Shown one piece after another: positions 1-8,447 of a stretch of 64,000 nucleotides of DNA. The stretch covers positions 62,001-126,000 of the forward strand of contig NZ_VDCZ01000012.1 in assembly GCF_006491645.1 (NCBI RefSeq), in the 5' to 3' direction. Each line of letters opens with the position of its first letter. The first letter of the stretch is position 1. The notes below the pieces were generated by a model. The model worked only from the letters and a program-made list of their open reading frames with translations. It searched no databases and was not told the DNA's origin. The DNA comes from Flavobacterium profundi (lineage in GTDB: Bacteria; Bacteroidota; Bacteroidia; Flavobacteriales; Flavobacteriaceae). The translations under genes were made by a program, and so were the position numbers.

Positions 1-33
1 TTGAAGAAGATATAGACTCTTAAGAAAATATAA

Positions 34-71
34 AAAACCTGATTTATCGTTGTTTAAATCGGGTTTTTTTT
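34..71 (+). terminator. Rho-independent terminator, probably bidirectional
   Basis: An 11-bp stem (AACCTGATTTA / TAAATCGGGTT, one G-T pair) is followed by a T tract on the plus strand and preceded by an A tract. It closes a gene that ends at or before the left window edge and also lies just beyond the stop of the minus-strand hydrolase. The first 24 bases contain only a possible last few codons of that upstream gene. Confidence 0.8.
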
Positions 72-83
72 AAGCAAGCTTAA

Positions 84-1082
84 TTATTTATTGTTTAACC
101 ATTTTTTTATTGCGTTAAGTGCTGTTTCGTCCATGTTATATAAAGAGTCTCCAATAACAGCATTTTTATCGGTCAACCAATGATTAAGATCTTTCAAAAT
201 TTGAACCTCAATATTTTGATTATTAAATTTTCGAAGTAAATCTATTTCTTTCTCATAGTCTATAATTTTATTTTTCGTACCAGTTAAATAAAGTACAGGA
301 ATTGAGATAGTTTCTACTACACTTTCTAAATTAGTGGTTAACATTTCAACTAAAAGATCATCTTGAATAATTGCTGAACATTTTTTATTAAACCCTTTTT
401 CTTTTATATATTTTTTTATATTACTTTGGTTAAATAATTTATTGTTTGAAATAATTTTGAATAGGCCTTCAAGAAATACTAAAGTTTCTTCTTTAGATTT
501 ATCCTTTCTCATAATTTCAGGAATTATTTTCTCATAATCCATTTTTATTTGATTCGTAACAAAAGCACCATTTTTTATTATTGGAGTTTCAATTAAAATA
601 ATGAAATCAGGAATTGATTTATTTTGAATAATATCTAAGGTTGCAATTCCTCCAAGACTATGGCCTATTATACCTATTTTCATATTTTTATAGGAATCTT
701 TTAAATATTTAAAGACAAAGTTTAAATCTTCTGATAAATCTTTTGCCAATTCAGAATATTTGCCTTCCGATTTGCCAATACCTCTTTCATCAAATCGATA
801 TACTGCTATTCCTTCTTTTAATAAACTAGCTGCCAATTTGAAATGGGAATTTCTTGTGTCTTTCCCACTTCCTGGAACAATAATTACTATTTTATTGAAT
901 TCTTTTTTAGGTTGTAGGAGCGTACCAGAGAGTATTATTTTTTTAATTGTATTATCAATATTGATTTCTGTGGAAATATAATTTTCAATAGAATCAACTT
1001 CTTTTTCATAAGTAAAGATATTTTGAGAATTTGCAACAATGGAAAAGAATAGAAGAAAAAGAATTTTTTTAGAGATAAACAT
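84..1082 (-). CDS. Exported alpha/beta hydrolase
   Basis: 332 residues. A Sec signal peptide covers about residues 1-20 (hydrophobic run ending ANSQ), so the enzyme is periplasmic or exported. The alpha/beta-hydrolase core is clear: PGSGKDTR at 70-77, the nucleophile elbow GHSLGG with Ser142, a candidate acid Asp275, and catalytic His301 in LNHW. The family (dienelactone-hydrolase/YqiA-like esterases) cleaves ester or similar bonds; the substrate cannot be read from sequence. It stands alone, with a terminator just downstream and about 100 bp of AT-rich DNA upstream. No T9SS tail is present. The fold is secure, the specificity unknown. Confidence 0.85.
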   Translation of the reverse strand: MFISKKILFLLFFSIVANSQNIFTYEKEVDSIENYISTEINIDNTIKKIILSGTLLQPKKEFNKIVIIVPGSGKDTRNSHFKLAASLLKEGIAVYRFDERGIGKSEGKYSELAKDLSEDLNFVFKYLKDSYKNMKIGIIGHSLGGIATLDIIQNKSIPDFIILIETPIIKNGAFVTNQIKMDYEKIIPEIMRKDKSKEETLVFLEGLFKIISNNKLFNQSNIKKYIKEKGFNKKCSAIIQDDLLVEMLTTNLESVVETISIPVLYLTGTKNKIIDYEKEIDLLRKFNNQNIEVQILKDLNHWLTDKNAVIGDSLYNMDETALNAIKKWLNNK

Positions 1083-1183
1083 TTTTTTTAATTATGATTT
1101 TTTTATTTTTTTGGATATAACAAATTTTATAAAAATATTTTGATACGTTTCTACAGGAATTAATTAGAAATATGAAAAACAAC

Positions 1184-2035
1184 TTATTCTTCAGTCACAA
1201 TTCCCTTCCCATTTCGAGACCATTCACTCCAAGAGCCTACATATAAATTAGGTAGAGATAAGCCTGCACTTGCAATAGCTAATAGGGTATGACAAGCCGT
1301 AACTCCTGAACCACAATGCACGATTTGATTTTCAATTGGAATATTTCCTAAAATTGCTTCATATTTTTCTTTCAATAGGGAAGGAGACAAAAACAAACCA
1401 TTTTCATCCAAATTAGTCGAAAAAGGCACATTCACAGCATTCGGAATATGACCCGCAACCAAGTCTAAAGGCTCTACATGACCTTTGTATCGAGCCGTTT
1501 CTCGAACATCAATAATGATGGCATCGGGATTTGTAGTTGCTTTTTCTACTTCATCCATCGTAACTTGTGGTAATTGCCAATTCGTGACAGGATAAAGTCC
1601 CACTTTTTCCGCCTTTTCAATGCCTTTTGCTAATGGAAATCCAATAGCTTCAGCAGTACTTTTTCCACCATTCAAAACCTGAATTTTTTCATGACCAATT
1701 GCTTTTAACATCCACCAAAAACGTGCAGCAGCATTCGCTCCGCTTTTATCATCATACACCACTACATGACTTTCAGGAGTAATACCTAATGCACCAACAA
1801 CTTTTGAAAATTGTTCCAAAGTAGGCAAAGGATGACGACCACCTTCAGCAACATCTTCTTTAATAGCTGCCAATTGCGTATTCAAATCGACAAACAAAGC
1901 ACCTTGTAAATGACTTGCCAAGTAATTGTTAAAAGCTTCTTTACCATTACTAGCATCGATGAGTACGAGCTTTTTAGTTTCTAGTAAAGCGAGAAGTTCG
2001 GTTGCGGAAATAAGAGGAGAGAGTTGTTGTTTCAT
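1184..2035 (-). CDS. sseA: Sulfurtransferase, 3-mercaptopyruvate type (two rhodanese domains)
   Basis: 283 residues with two tandem rhodanese domains (about 8-125 and 160-280). The catalytic loop in the second domain is CGSGVTAC with Cys241. CG(S/T)GVTA is the loop typical of 3-mercaptopyruvate sulfurtransferase, whereas thiosulfate rhodaneses usually have CRKGVTA, so mercaptopyruvate is the likelier sulfur donor. The first domain lacks a Cys at this site, as is normal for the family. No signal peptide is seen, so it should be cytoplasmic. The substrate assignment rests on the loop only. Confidence 0.9.
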   Translation of the reverse strand: MKQQLSPLISATELLALLETKKLVLIDASNGKEAFNNYLASHLQGALFVDLNTQLAAIKEDVAEGGRHPLPTLEQFSKVVGALGITPESHVVVYDDKSGANAAARFWWMLKAIGHEKIQVLNGGKSTAEAIGFPLAKGIEKAEKVGLYPVTNWQLPQVTMDEVEKATTNPDAIIIDVRETARYKGHVEPLDLVAGHIPNAVNVPFSTNLDENGLFLSPSLLKEKYEAILGNIPIENQIVHCGSGVTACHTLLAIASAGLSLPNLYVGSWSEWSRNGKGIVTEE

Positions 2036-2167
2036 GTGGTATAGTGACTATATAAATTAAGTATTTAAATAAGATAAAATTTCAAAAATTTCCTTTGAAT
2101 TTTAAAAGAATCTTTTGAATTTAATATTTTATTTTTTGATTTGAAAAAACTTTTGGATTTAGTTTTG

Positions 2168-2581
2168 TTATTCTAAAAACCCCAACTCTAAGCCACATTC
2201 TTTAAAATTTAAATATCTCAGTTCAATATGTGTTTTATAATATGGTAATTTTCTAAAAAGAAATTGGTTCTTTTTGAATAGAATATTTTTAATACCATTA
2301 TTATCTTCGAAATTCAGTTTTAATGTGTCTGAATTTGTTTGCCAATTAAAAACATCTTTTTCTGATATTTTTTCGTATTCGACATAACCTCTTCCATTTT
2401 CATAAAAAGTAAAGGAAAAACCTTCAGGAGCTTCTTCTCTTTCAGAACAAAACATACCAGAAACTCTCCATTTTCCAACTAAAATAATATTATTTTCAGG
2501 TTTATAATTTTCTGTAAACGAAAAAAATAAATAAGTTGAAATAAACATTATTAAAAATTTAATTTGGTTTTTTGTTCTCAT
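2168..2581 (-). CDS. Small exported protein of unknown function
   Basis: 137 residues from the chosen start. The frame is open 38 codons further up to 2695, but that part overlaps the 3' end of bshC. The ATG at 2581 has a good AGGAG about 5 nt upstream, which is rare here and decides the start. The N-terminus has one hydrophobic segment (about 7-22) resembling an uncleaved signal. The rest is beta-rich, with GKWRVSG, FTFYENGRGYVEYE and a Cys near residue 46, reminiscent of lipocalin-like small exported proteins. I do not recognise a family with certainty. It is likely cotranscribed with bshC. Confidence 0.6.
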   Translation of the reverse strand: MRTKNQIKFLIMFISTYLFFSFTENYKPENNIILVGKWRVSGMFCSEREEAPEGFSFTFYENGRGYVEYEKISEKDVFNWQTNSDTLKLNFEDNNGIKNILFKKNQFLFRKLPYYKTHIELRYLNFKECGLELGFLE

Positions 2582-2633
2582 ATCTCCTGGGTTTATTTTC
2601 TTTTGTATACGAACATAACTTATTGAAATACAA

Positions 2634-4223
2634 TCACAAAACCACCACAGTAAACTCCTGTTCCAATGGTTGTAACTCTTCCAAAAGCGTTTCAATTAAT
2701 TTAGGTCCAAAAGCTTCATAAAACGCAGCAAAATTTACTTTTCGTTCTTGTAAACTTTGACTAGGAAATAATTCATTTTGTAACAGTGTAATGCGTTCTA
2801 ATTTGTCTGCTAAAACACGCTTTTCAGCTTTTAATAAACGTTTTTCTAAATTGTCTAATCCTTTCAATTGTTTTATTTCTTGTGCTTCTACAGCACCAAT
2901 AAAGGATTTGTCTGTTTGTTTTGCCATTTCTTTTAACCCAACAAATTGTTGTTTCAGATGTTCTTTTTGCTCTGAAAAATCAATCGTAAATTGCGATAAT
3001 TGTTTGGTTTTATTCGTTAGAAGAATGTTTTGTTTTTGAAATAAATCCGACCAATTTAAATCTAATTTAGCTGCTTTTTGGGCTTGTTTCTCGGTTGCCA
3101 AAAGCACCGAATTGCGTAACAAAAGGATAGGAAAAGGAACTTTATTTGCCTTAAAATTAGATTGCAATTGTAACCAATAGGCCAATTCGCCTCCACCACC
3201 AATGTAGCATAAATTAGGTAAAATAATTTCTTGATACAAAGGTCTTAAAATAACATTCGGACTAAATTTTTCGGGATGATTCTCTAATTCGGTACGTATT
3301 TCTTTTTCTGAAAAAGTCATTTTAGTATTCAAAACGCTGTATTGGCCGTTTTCAAAAACAATGCGTTCTCTCAAATGATCTTCAATGTAAAACAAGTTAA
3401 TTTCCCTAGGATTTACCTGAATTTTATAATCACGTAATGCCTCGTTCGTTTGTAAAACTTCAGTACTGGAGGTTTGATGCAACAACTCTTCTTTTGCATA
3501 GGGAACGAAAAGTTGTTTCAAGTTTTTATCGTCACCGTCTAAAATAACTAAACCTTCTTCTTTAAACAACTCATTGGCTAAATAACGGGTAGCATCGGCT
3601 AAATTGGAATGCTCTAAATAGGCTTTTTGAAACACTTTTTTCAAGTAATTGGCATGCTCACTAATCCCAATAGCTTTTGAAAATTCTTCAAAAACAGTTT
3701 CTAATCCTTTCGTATCTAAGCGTCCTACGGGTCCAAAACTCTCTTTTTTCCATTGGATTTTCTTACCATTTAGGTTGAAATAATTGATTTCTTCAAAATC
3801 ATGATCCTCAGTTGCCATCCAATAAATGGGTACAAAATTATTTTCTGGATATTTTTTTTGTAATTCTTTACATAAATTGATAGTAGAAATAATTTTATAC
3901 AAAAAATACAACGGACCTGTAAATAAATTCAATTGATGACCGGTTGTAATGGTAAAAGAAGTAGTGTTTTTTAAAAGCTGAATGTTGTTTAAAGAGGCTT
4001 CAGAAATTTCAAAATTCATATATTGTTTTTCTAAAGCTGAAACTAAAATTTTTCTATTTTCTAAAGTAAAACTATTCTGTTTTTCAAGGAGTTGGTCTTT
4101 AAAGTTTTCCAACTTTGGAAAGCGATGGTACAGCGGCCTCAAAGCATCTTTTTCATTTAAATAATCCATCATTAAGTCTGAAAAATATCCTGAGTTTTGG
4201 TAGCTGATACAGTCGGTTGGCAT
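2634..4223 (-). CDS. bshC: Bacillithiol biosynthesis cysteine-adding enzyme BshC
   Basis: 529 residues, the usual length of BshC. The family signature TITTGHQLNLFTGPLY is near residues 92-107, followed by MATEDHDFEEINYF. BshC is the last enzyme of bacillithiol synthesis and adds cysteine to glucosaminyl-malate. Bacillithiol is the low-molecular-weight thiol of many Firmicutes and Bacteroidota. The C-terminal coiled coil (about 400-490) agrees with family structures. The other pathway genes bshA and bshB are not in this window, so the gene is unlinked here. No exact -7 promoter element was found upstream. Confidence 0.95.
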   Translation of the reverse strand: MPTDCISYQNSGYFSDLMMDYLNEKDALRPLYHRFPKLENFKDQLLEKQNSFTLENRKILVSALEKQYMNFEISEASLNNIQLLKNTTSFTITTGHQLNLFTGPLYFLYKIISTINLCKELQKKYPENNFVPIYWMATEDHDFEEINYFNLNGKKIQWKKESFGPVGRLDTKGLETVFEEFSKAIGISEHANYLKKVFQKAYLEHSNLADATRYLANELFKEEGLVILDGDDKNLKQLFVPYAKEELLHQTSSTEVLQTNEALRDYKIQVNPREINLFYIEDHLRERIVFENGQYSVLNTKMTFSEKEIRTELENHPEKFSPNVILRPLYQEIILPNLCYIGGGGELAYWLQLQSNFKANKVPFPILLLRNSVLLATEKQAQKAAKLDLNWSDLFQKQNILLTNKTKQLSQFTIDFSEQKEHLKQQFVGLKEMAKQTDKSFIGAVEAQEIKQLKGLDNLEKRLLKAEKRVLADKLERITLLQNELFPSQSLQERKVNFAAFYEAFGPKLIETLLEELQPLEQEFTVVVL

Positions 4224-4327
4224 AGGTTAAAATTTTTGTAAAAATAGAGAAATTTAAACAAGTTGTTAAACGCTTTAACATTCACTTAATATAGTTTTTC
4301 TACTACAAAAAAATATTTTTTTTAAAA

Positions 4328-4335
4328 TAAATTTG
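4328..4335 (+). promoter_or_regulatory. -7 element TAAATTTG ahead of the 27-codon ORF
   Basis: Matches TAnnTTTG exactly, 65 nt upstream of the small ORF at 4400. No TTG is seen at the expected -33 distance, so this is a half-supported promoter. Confidence 0.4.
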
Positions 4336-4399
4336 GAAATGTGAAAAATAATTACAAAAATTTGTCCCAGAAAAAAATAACATTAAAAACGAAGAAAAA

Positions 4400-4483
4400 A
4401 TGACATTATTCAATTTATACTTTCAAAGCAACCCATCAGTAGAGACTGGTGCTGCTTTTCTTCGTGGTTTATTTCATTCCTAA
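4400..4483 (+). CDS. 27-residue small ORF with its own terminator
   Basis: ATG to TAA, encoding a 27-residue peptide that begins MTLFNLYF and ends GAAFLRGLFHS. It follows an A-rich leader of the kind used by neighbouring genes, lies 65 nt after an exact -7 element and stops 19 nt before a strong terminator. It therefore looks like a compact transcription unit of about 200 nt. It could be a small protein, a leader peptide whose terminator acts as an attenuator for rtcB downstream, or chance coding in an sRNA gene. It has no run of one amino acid, so classic amino-acid attenuation is unlikely. I do not recognise the peptide. Confidence 0.45.
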   Translation: MTLFNLYFQSNPSVETGAAFLRGLFHS

Positions 4484-4502
4484 AATCAGAATCAAAGATA
4501 TG

Positions 4503-4537
4503 AAAAAGCCCGAAGCTATTTAGATTCGGGCTTTTTT
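4503..4537 (+). terminator. Strong intrinsic terminator after the small ORF
   Basis: Stem AAGCCCGAA / TTCGGGCTT with a 10-nt loop followed by six T. It separates the small ORF from rtcB. Confidence 0.85.
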
Positions 4538-4626
4538 AATTCTAGACCCTTCAAAAATTCCCGAAATACACGAACTTTTACATTATCATTTTGATAATGC
4601 GGTTTTACCTAATTCATTGTGCTGTA

Positions 4627-4687
4627 TTCAAAACCGTCAATTCGAGTACTTTTTCAAAGAAAAAGTGTATCGAGAATAGGTTTTGAA
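4627..4687. repeat. Palindromic interspersed repeat, copy 1
   Basis: A 61-nt hairpin. Perfect outer arms are TTCAAAACC (4627-4635) and GGTTTTGAA (4679-4687), and perfect inner arms are ACTTTTTC and GAAAAAGT around 4648-4666. Between them are the family termini GTCAATTCGAG and ATCGAGAAT, shared with copies at 6357, 15694 and 55182. The remaining parts of the interval between the terminator at 4537 and rtcB show only a weak TTATCATTTTGATAA hairpin and no further gene. Confidence 0.7.
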
Positions 4688-4801
4688 TCACTCAAATTCT
4701 TCTTTTAAAGCTATTTCGCCAAATAGTTAGGATACTTTAGCGATGACATTTAAGAATAGAATAATTATTGGGTAATTAATTATAACATTATTAAAAATTT
4801 C

Positions 4802-6193
4802 ATGGGAAATAAATTATCAGGAAAAGACCTAATCAAATTAGGCTTTCCAAAGAATAACGCCATCAATATTGCTTTAGGGCAAATTAATAGATACAGAAAA
4901 AGAGAAAAAAAGGAAAGTATTTTAAATGAAGCCAAAGAGGTTTTGTTGCATCCAGAAAAGTTTAAAATGCACGGTACTTGGGGAAAAGTAGCAGAAGGAT
5001 TGGTAAACCCGGTTCAAGTGAAATTCAACCAATTGAAAAATACAAGAGCTCCTTTTTCCATTTTTGGAGAAAATGAAATCGATGAACAAGCAAAGTTTCA
5101 ATTGTATGACGCTTTAAAATTACCTGTAGCCGTTAAAGGGGCTTTAATGCCCGATGCACACTCTGGTTATGGTTTGCCAATTGGAGGCGTTTTGGCAACC
5201 GAAAATGCGGTGATTCCTTATGGAGTAGGTGTCGATATTGGTTGTAGAATGAGTTTGTCCATTTTTGATTTACCAGCTTCTTTTTTAAAAGGAAAAGACC
5301 ACCAATTAGAATCGATTTTAAAAGACCATACTCAATTTGGGATGTATGAAACACATAAAATCAAAGCAGATCATGAGGTGTTTTATCGCAACGAGTTTGA
5401 TACGATTCCTTTACTGAAAAAGTTAAAAGATAAAGCGTATAAACAATTGGGTACATCTGGTGGAGGGAATCATTTTGTAGAATTTGGTATTGTAAAATTA
5501 GAGCAACCCTTATCCGAATGGAAATTAGAACCTAAAGAATATCTAGCGGTATTATCACACAGTGGTTCGAGAGGTTTGGGAGCCAATATTGCCAAACATT
5601 ATACGTATTTGGCAACCAAACAATGTCCGTTGCCTAAAAATGTACAGCATTTAGCATGGCTCGATTTGAATACACATGACGGACAAGAATATTGGTTGGC
5701 TATGAATTTAGCAGGTGATTATGCCAAAGCGTGTCACGATGACATTCATCGCAGAATTGCCAAAGCTTTAGGAAAAAGAGTAGTGGTTACGATAGAAAAC
5801 CATCACAATTTTGCATGGAAAGAAATGGTTGACGGTAACGAATGCATCGTGCATCGAAAAGGAGCAACTCCAGCGCAAAAAGGAGTTTTAGGTATTATTC
5901 CTGGTTCCATGACTGCACCTGGATTTATCGTTATGGGAAAAGGCAATGAAGCCAGTTTAGATTCTGCTTCTCACGGAGCTGGACGTTTGTTCTCAAGAGC
6001 CAAATGCAAAGCAAATTTTACGCAAAGTCAGATTAAAAAAGAGTTGGCTGCACAAGATGTAAAATTAATAGGAGGCAATGTAGACGAAGCTCCAATGGCC
6101 TATAAAGACATACACAAAGTAATGGCTTTACAATCGGAATTAGTGGAGGTTTTAGGCACATTTACCCCTAAAATAGTACGAATGGATCGCTAA
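4802..6193 (+). CDS. rtcB: RNA ligase of the RtcB family, RtcB2-like
   Basis: 463 residues. RtcB joins RNA 2',3'-cyclic phosphate (3'-phosphate) ends to 5'-OH ends using GTP and Mn2+. The active-site motifs are complete: DIGC (Asp145, Cys148), GGNHF (His224), HSGSRG (His253), ENHHN (His334/335), HRKGATPA, and SHGAGR with His391, the expected guanylylated residue. An N-terminal extension of about 60 residues, basic and helical, precedes the core. A nucleotidyltransferase-fold gene and prfH follow, and published RtcB2-PrfH work places such ligases in repair of ribosomes cut in the decoding centre. The 285-bp gap to the next gene holds repeats, so cotranscription is uncertain. No exact promoter was found; TACTTTAG at 4732 is a weak candidate. 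Confidence 0.93.
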   Translation: MGNKLSGKDLIKLGFPKNNAINIALGQINRYRKREKKESILNEAKEVLLHPEKFKMHGTWGKVAEGLVNPVQVKFNQLKNTRAPFSIFGENEIDEQAKFQLYDALKLPVAVKGALMPDAHSGYGLPIGGVLATENAVIPYGVGVDIGCRMSLSIFDLPASFLKGKDHQLESILKDHTQFGMYETHKIKADHEVFYRNEFDTIPLLKKLKDKAYKQLGTSGGGNHFVEFGIVKLEQPLSEWKLEPKEYLAVLSHSGSRGLGANIAKHYTYLATKQCPLPKNVQHLAWLDLNTHDGQEYWLAMNLAGDYAKACHDDIHRRIAKALGKRVVVTIENHHNFAWKEMVDGNECIVHRKGATPAQKGVLGIIPGSMTAPGFIVMGKGNEASLDSASHGAGRLFSRAKCKANFTQSQIKKELAAQDVKLIGGNVDEAPMAYKDIHKVMALQSELVEVLGTFTPKIVRMDR

Positions 6194-6202
6194 TATTTTT
6201 TT

Positions 6203-6288
6203 GTAGGAGCGAATGGTTTGGGCATTTTTGGCTCACCATTTTCCCGCTTTTCGAAGTAGTCCCGAAATATCGGGAGCTACTTCCTACA
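6203..6288. repeat. Large imperfect palindrome between rtcB and the nucleotidyltransferase gene
   Basis: Outer arms GTAGGA (6203-6208) and TCCTAC (6282-6287) enclose an inner perfect hairpin TCCCGAAATATCGGGA (6260-6275). It is more GC-rich than the surroundings and resembles REP-like intergenic repeats of flavobacteria. It starts about 10 nt after the rtcB stop and could also act as a transcript-stabilising or terminating structure. Confidence 0.6.
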
Positions 6289-6356
6289 ATCGGGACTAAA
6301 CAGGAAGCCAATCGAATTTTTGGAAAGAGAAATTAAGTAGTTAACTCTAGTTACTC

Positions 6357-6408
6357 GTCAGTTCGGGTGTTTTTGTGTAGTGAAAAGGAACAAAAAAGTA
6401 TCGAGAAC
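6357..6408. repeat. Palindromic interspersed repeat, copy 2
   Basis: Begins GTCAGTTCGGGTG and ends GTATCGAGAAC, with an A/T-rich centre whose GTTTTTG and CAAAAAA parts can pair. The termini match the copies at 4636, 15694 and 55182. It lies in the gap between rtcB and the nucleotidyltransferase gene. Confidence 0.65.
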
Positions 6409-6478
6409 ATTCTTATAAGGAATGAATTTTTAAATGAAGCATGTTTTAATAGTGACATGTTTATAATAAATAATAAGT

Positions 6479-7024
6479 ATGGGAGCACCACATAATAAAA
6501 ACAGATATGGTGAACTATGGAATCAAAATAGAATCGATGAAAGTTTGAAAATCTTACATCTTTTAAAAGAGTACATCGTTCTCTCAGGAGGTTGGGCCTG
6601 GCATTTTATGAGCATACCCAATCATATAGAGTATAAACACGCTCACGATCATAAAGATATCGACATTTTTGTACATCCTAAAAATGTAGCGAAAGTGATG
6701 GAAGTGTTATTAGAAAATAATTTTGAAAAAGTTTGGACAAGATATGATCATTTGTATAGCGCAGAAAACTTTAGGAGATATGAAAAAGTAATTGCAATAA
6801 CTAATGAAAAAGCATTTCGAATTACAATTGATTTTTTTGAAAGAACCGATTTACAAACGGAAATATGCAATGGTTTCACAGTCGTTTCTCCACAAATGTT
6901 ATTGCGTTTTTATTCTAATATACATTCCAGTGATAAATGTTGGGCAGTAATTAAAGCAAAGGAATTTTTAGAGAAAGGAATCAATCCAATAGGAAGAAAA
7001 GAACTCTCTGAAATACCAAAATAG
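6479..7024 (+). CDS. Predicted nucleotidyltransferase (MNT fold) linked to rtcB and prfH
   Basis: 181 residues. It shows the nucleotidyltransferase signature GGWA (37-40) followed by [10 protein letters not shown] with metal-binding Asp60 and Asp62, and a third likely acid Asp118 in ITIDFFE. This is the layout of the lincosamide/AbiEii-like nucleotidyltransferase superfamily, which moves NMP groups to RNA, protein or small molecules. The carboxylates are intact, so it is probably active. It ends 8 bp before prfH and the two are surely cotranscribed. The context suggests a role in RNA end processing or ribosome/tRNA modification; that is inference. A drug-modifying or toxin activity is the main alternative. 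Confidence 0.75.
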   Translation: MGAPHNKNRYGELWNQNRIDESLKILHLLKEYIVLSGGWAWHFMSIPNHIEYKHAHDHKDIDIFVHPKNVAKVMEVLLENNFEKVWTRYDHLYSAENFRRYEKVIAITNEKAFRITIDFFERTDLQTEICNGFTVVSPQMLLRFYSNIHSSDKCWAVIKAKEFLEKGINPIGRKELSEIPK

Positions 7025-7032
7025 AAAGAAGT

Positions 7033-7767
7033 ATGGGGCATTATAACAAACATATATTTTCAGAAGAAGCGCATAATAATCAAGCTTTAAAAATAATACA
7101 AATCACCTCAGGAAGAGGTCCAGCAGAATGTACTTGGGTAGTGGCTCAGGTTGTAAAAAAAGTGTTGGAGGAAGCTCATGAAAAACAGCTAAAAGCAACT
7201 GTTGTGCAACGAGAAGCCGGTCAGGAAAATGGTACTGTAGAAACAGCTATTATTCAACTGGAAGGTAAAAATGCTAACACTTTTGTTGCTTCTTGGGTAG
7301 GCACCATTCAATGGATTGGTAAGAGTACGTTTCGAAAGTTCCACCAACGTAAGAATTGGTTTGTGGGTATTTTTGAAATTGAACAATCAAAAGATACTGC
7401 ATTTCATGAAAAAGACGTGCAATACCAAGCCATGAGGAGTTCTGGAGCAGGAGGGCAACATGTAAATAAAGTGAGTTCTGCAATTCGAGCGACACACGTT
7501 CCTACAGGTATTGCCGTTGTTGCTATGGATTCAAGATCACAACATCAAAACAAAAAATTAGCTACAGAACGGTTAAAGCAAAAGATTGAAGAAAATAATT
7601 GGAACCAATTTAAAAATCAGGAGCAAAATGCTTGGTCGAATCAAATGCAAATAGAACGTGGTAATCCTGTTCGAGTTTTTGAAGGTTCCGATTTTAAGAA
7701 GCAAAAAGAGGATAAAAGTTATAAAAAAGAGCGATTGAAATTAAAACGACAAGATTATAATGAGTAG
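7033..7767 (+). CDS. prfH: Peptide chain release factor H (PrfH)
   Basis: 244 residues. The release-factor catalytic domain carries [12 protein letters not shown] with the GGQ at 140-142, which triggers peptidyl-tRNA hydrolysis in the ribosome. The codon-recognition domains 2/4 of RF1 and RF2 are absent; instead there is the PrfH-type N-terminal region ([12 protein letters not shown], 25-35). The C-terminus ends in a Lys/Arg-rich tail, as in ribosome-bound release factors. PrfH genes commonly sit next to rtcB, and PrfH is reported to release nascent chains from ribosomes cleaved in the 16S decoding centre before RtcB seals the break. At 244 residues it is longer than I recall for PrfH, because of the tail. 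The spacing to the gene before it is 8 bp. Confidence 0.93.
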   Translation: MGHYNKHIFSEEAHNNQALKIIQITSGRGPAECTWVVAQVVKKVLEEAHEKQLKATVVQREAGQENGTVETAIIQLEGKNANTFVASWVGTIQWIGKSTFRKFHQRKNWFVGIFEIEQSKDTAFHEKDVQYQAMRSSGAGGQHVNKVSSAIRATHVPTGIAVVAMDSRSQHQNKKLATERLKQKIEENNWNQFKNQEQNAWSNQMQIERGNPVRVFEGSDFKKQKEDKSYKKERLKLKRQDYNE

Positions 7768-7776
7768 TACTTTTTT

Positions 7777-7860
7777 GCGTGAAGGATTGCAGCGAAAAGC
7801 CCACAATGAGGAACGAATGAGGACTTGTAGCGCAAAGCCTGACCTGAAAGGGCACGCCCT
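7777..7860. repeat. GC-richer interspersed repeat after prfH
   Basis: Bounded by GCGTG and CACGC inverted termini. It contains two imperfect 18-19-nt direct repeats, GGATTGCAGCGAAAAGCC (7784-7801) and GGACTTGTAGCGCAAAGCC (7821-7839). The composition is clearly richer in G+C than the flanks. Similar AGCG-AAAGCC elements are familiar from intergenic regions of flavobacterial genomes. Together with copies at 4627 and 6203-6408 it brackets the rtcB-prfH cassette. Confidence 0.6.
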
Positions 7861-7907
7861 AAAAAAGAGTTTAGAAATTTGAGTTTAGAATTTAGAAAAT
7901 TAAAAAA

Positions 7908-8447
7908 ATGAAATCAATAGATAAATATTTGTTTCAAGCGATGGATAATTATCCGTATTGTTTGGAAGAAACCATAGAGTCTTTAGACTATGCCTTATCT
8001 TATGACGATAAGAATACAACAGCTTTATGTTTGTATGCGAGAATACAAGCAGAGCAATTGTTTCATTATGAAGAAGCGAAAAATTATTACCAACAAGCCT
8101 TAGGTATAAATATTAATGCGATTGAAGTGTATCCTTTTTACATTCAAACCTTGTTGTGGAATGAAGATTTTGAGGAAGCAGCCACGTTGATTGACTTTGC
8201 TTTAACGGTAAAAGGAATCAATAAGGTAGAAATTTTGATGAAGAAAATTCAGTTTTTAGAGATAAAAAGAGAATTCAAAGCAATCAAAAAAATATTAAAA
8301 GAGCTTCAGTTATTAGTCGTTTCAAATGAATATACATATTATTTGGAAGAAACTAAGAAAAGAATCAATGAAAAACTAGCGCTTCTAAAACCTAAAAAGA
8401 AAAAAGGTAAGAAATCTAAAAAAGACAAAAAAAAGAAAGGATGCTAA
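7908..8447 (+). CDS. TPR-like protein with Lys-rich tail
   Basis: 179 residues, all helical, with tetratricopeptide-like pairs (AL-YDDKNTTALCLYARIQAEQ, then YYQQALGININAIEVYPFY) spanning about 20-150. The last 20 residues are almost all Lys, ending KKKKGC. TPR proteins are interaction scaffolds; no partner is evident. The final Gly-Cys codons GGATGC are the left arm of the terminator stem, so the C-terminus is partly dictated by RNA structure. No signal peptide, so it is cytoplasmic. The basic tail could bind nucleic acid, but this is a guess. Confidence 0.7.
   Translation: MKSIDKYLFQAMDNYPYCLEETIESLDYALSYDDKNTTALCLYARIQAEQLFHYEEAKNYYQQALGININAIEVYPFYIQTLLWNEDFEEAATLIDFALTVKGINKVEILMKKIQFLEIKREFKAIKKILKELQLLVVSNEYTYYLEETKKRINEKLALLKPKKKKGKKSKKDKKKKGC

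Noticed and set aside
2582-2695. Upstream extension of the exported protein (38 more codons)
   Set aside because: It overlaps the bshC coding end and lacks a signal-like start, while the ATG at 2581 has a good AGGAG.
4680-4800. Possible riboswitch upstream of rtcB
   Set aside because: No conserved riboswitch core was recognised; only the palindromic repeat and AT-rich DNA are seen.
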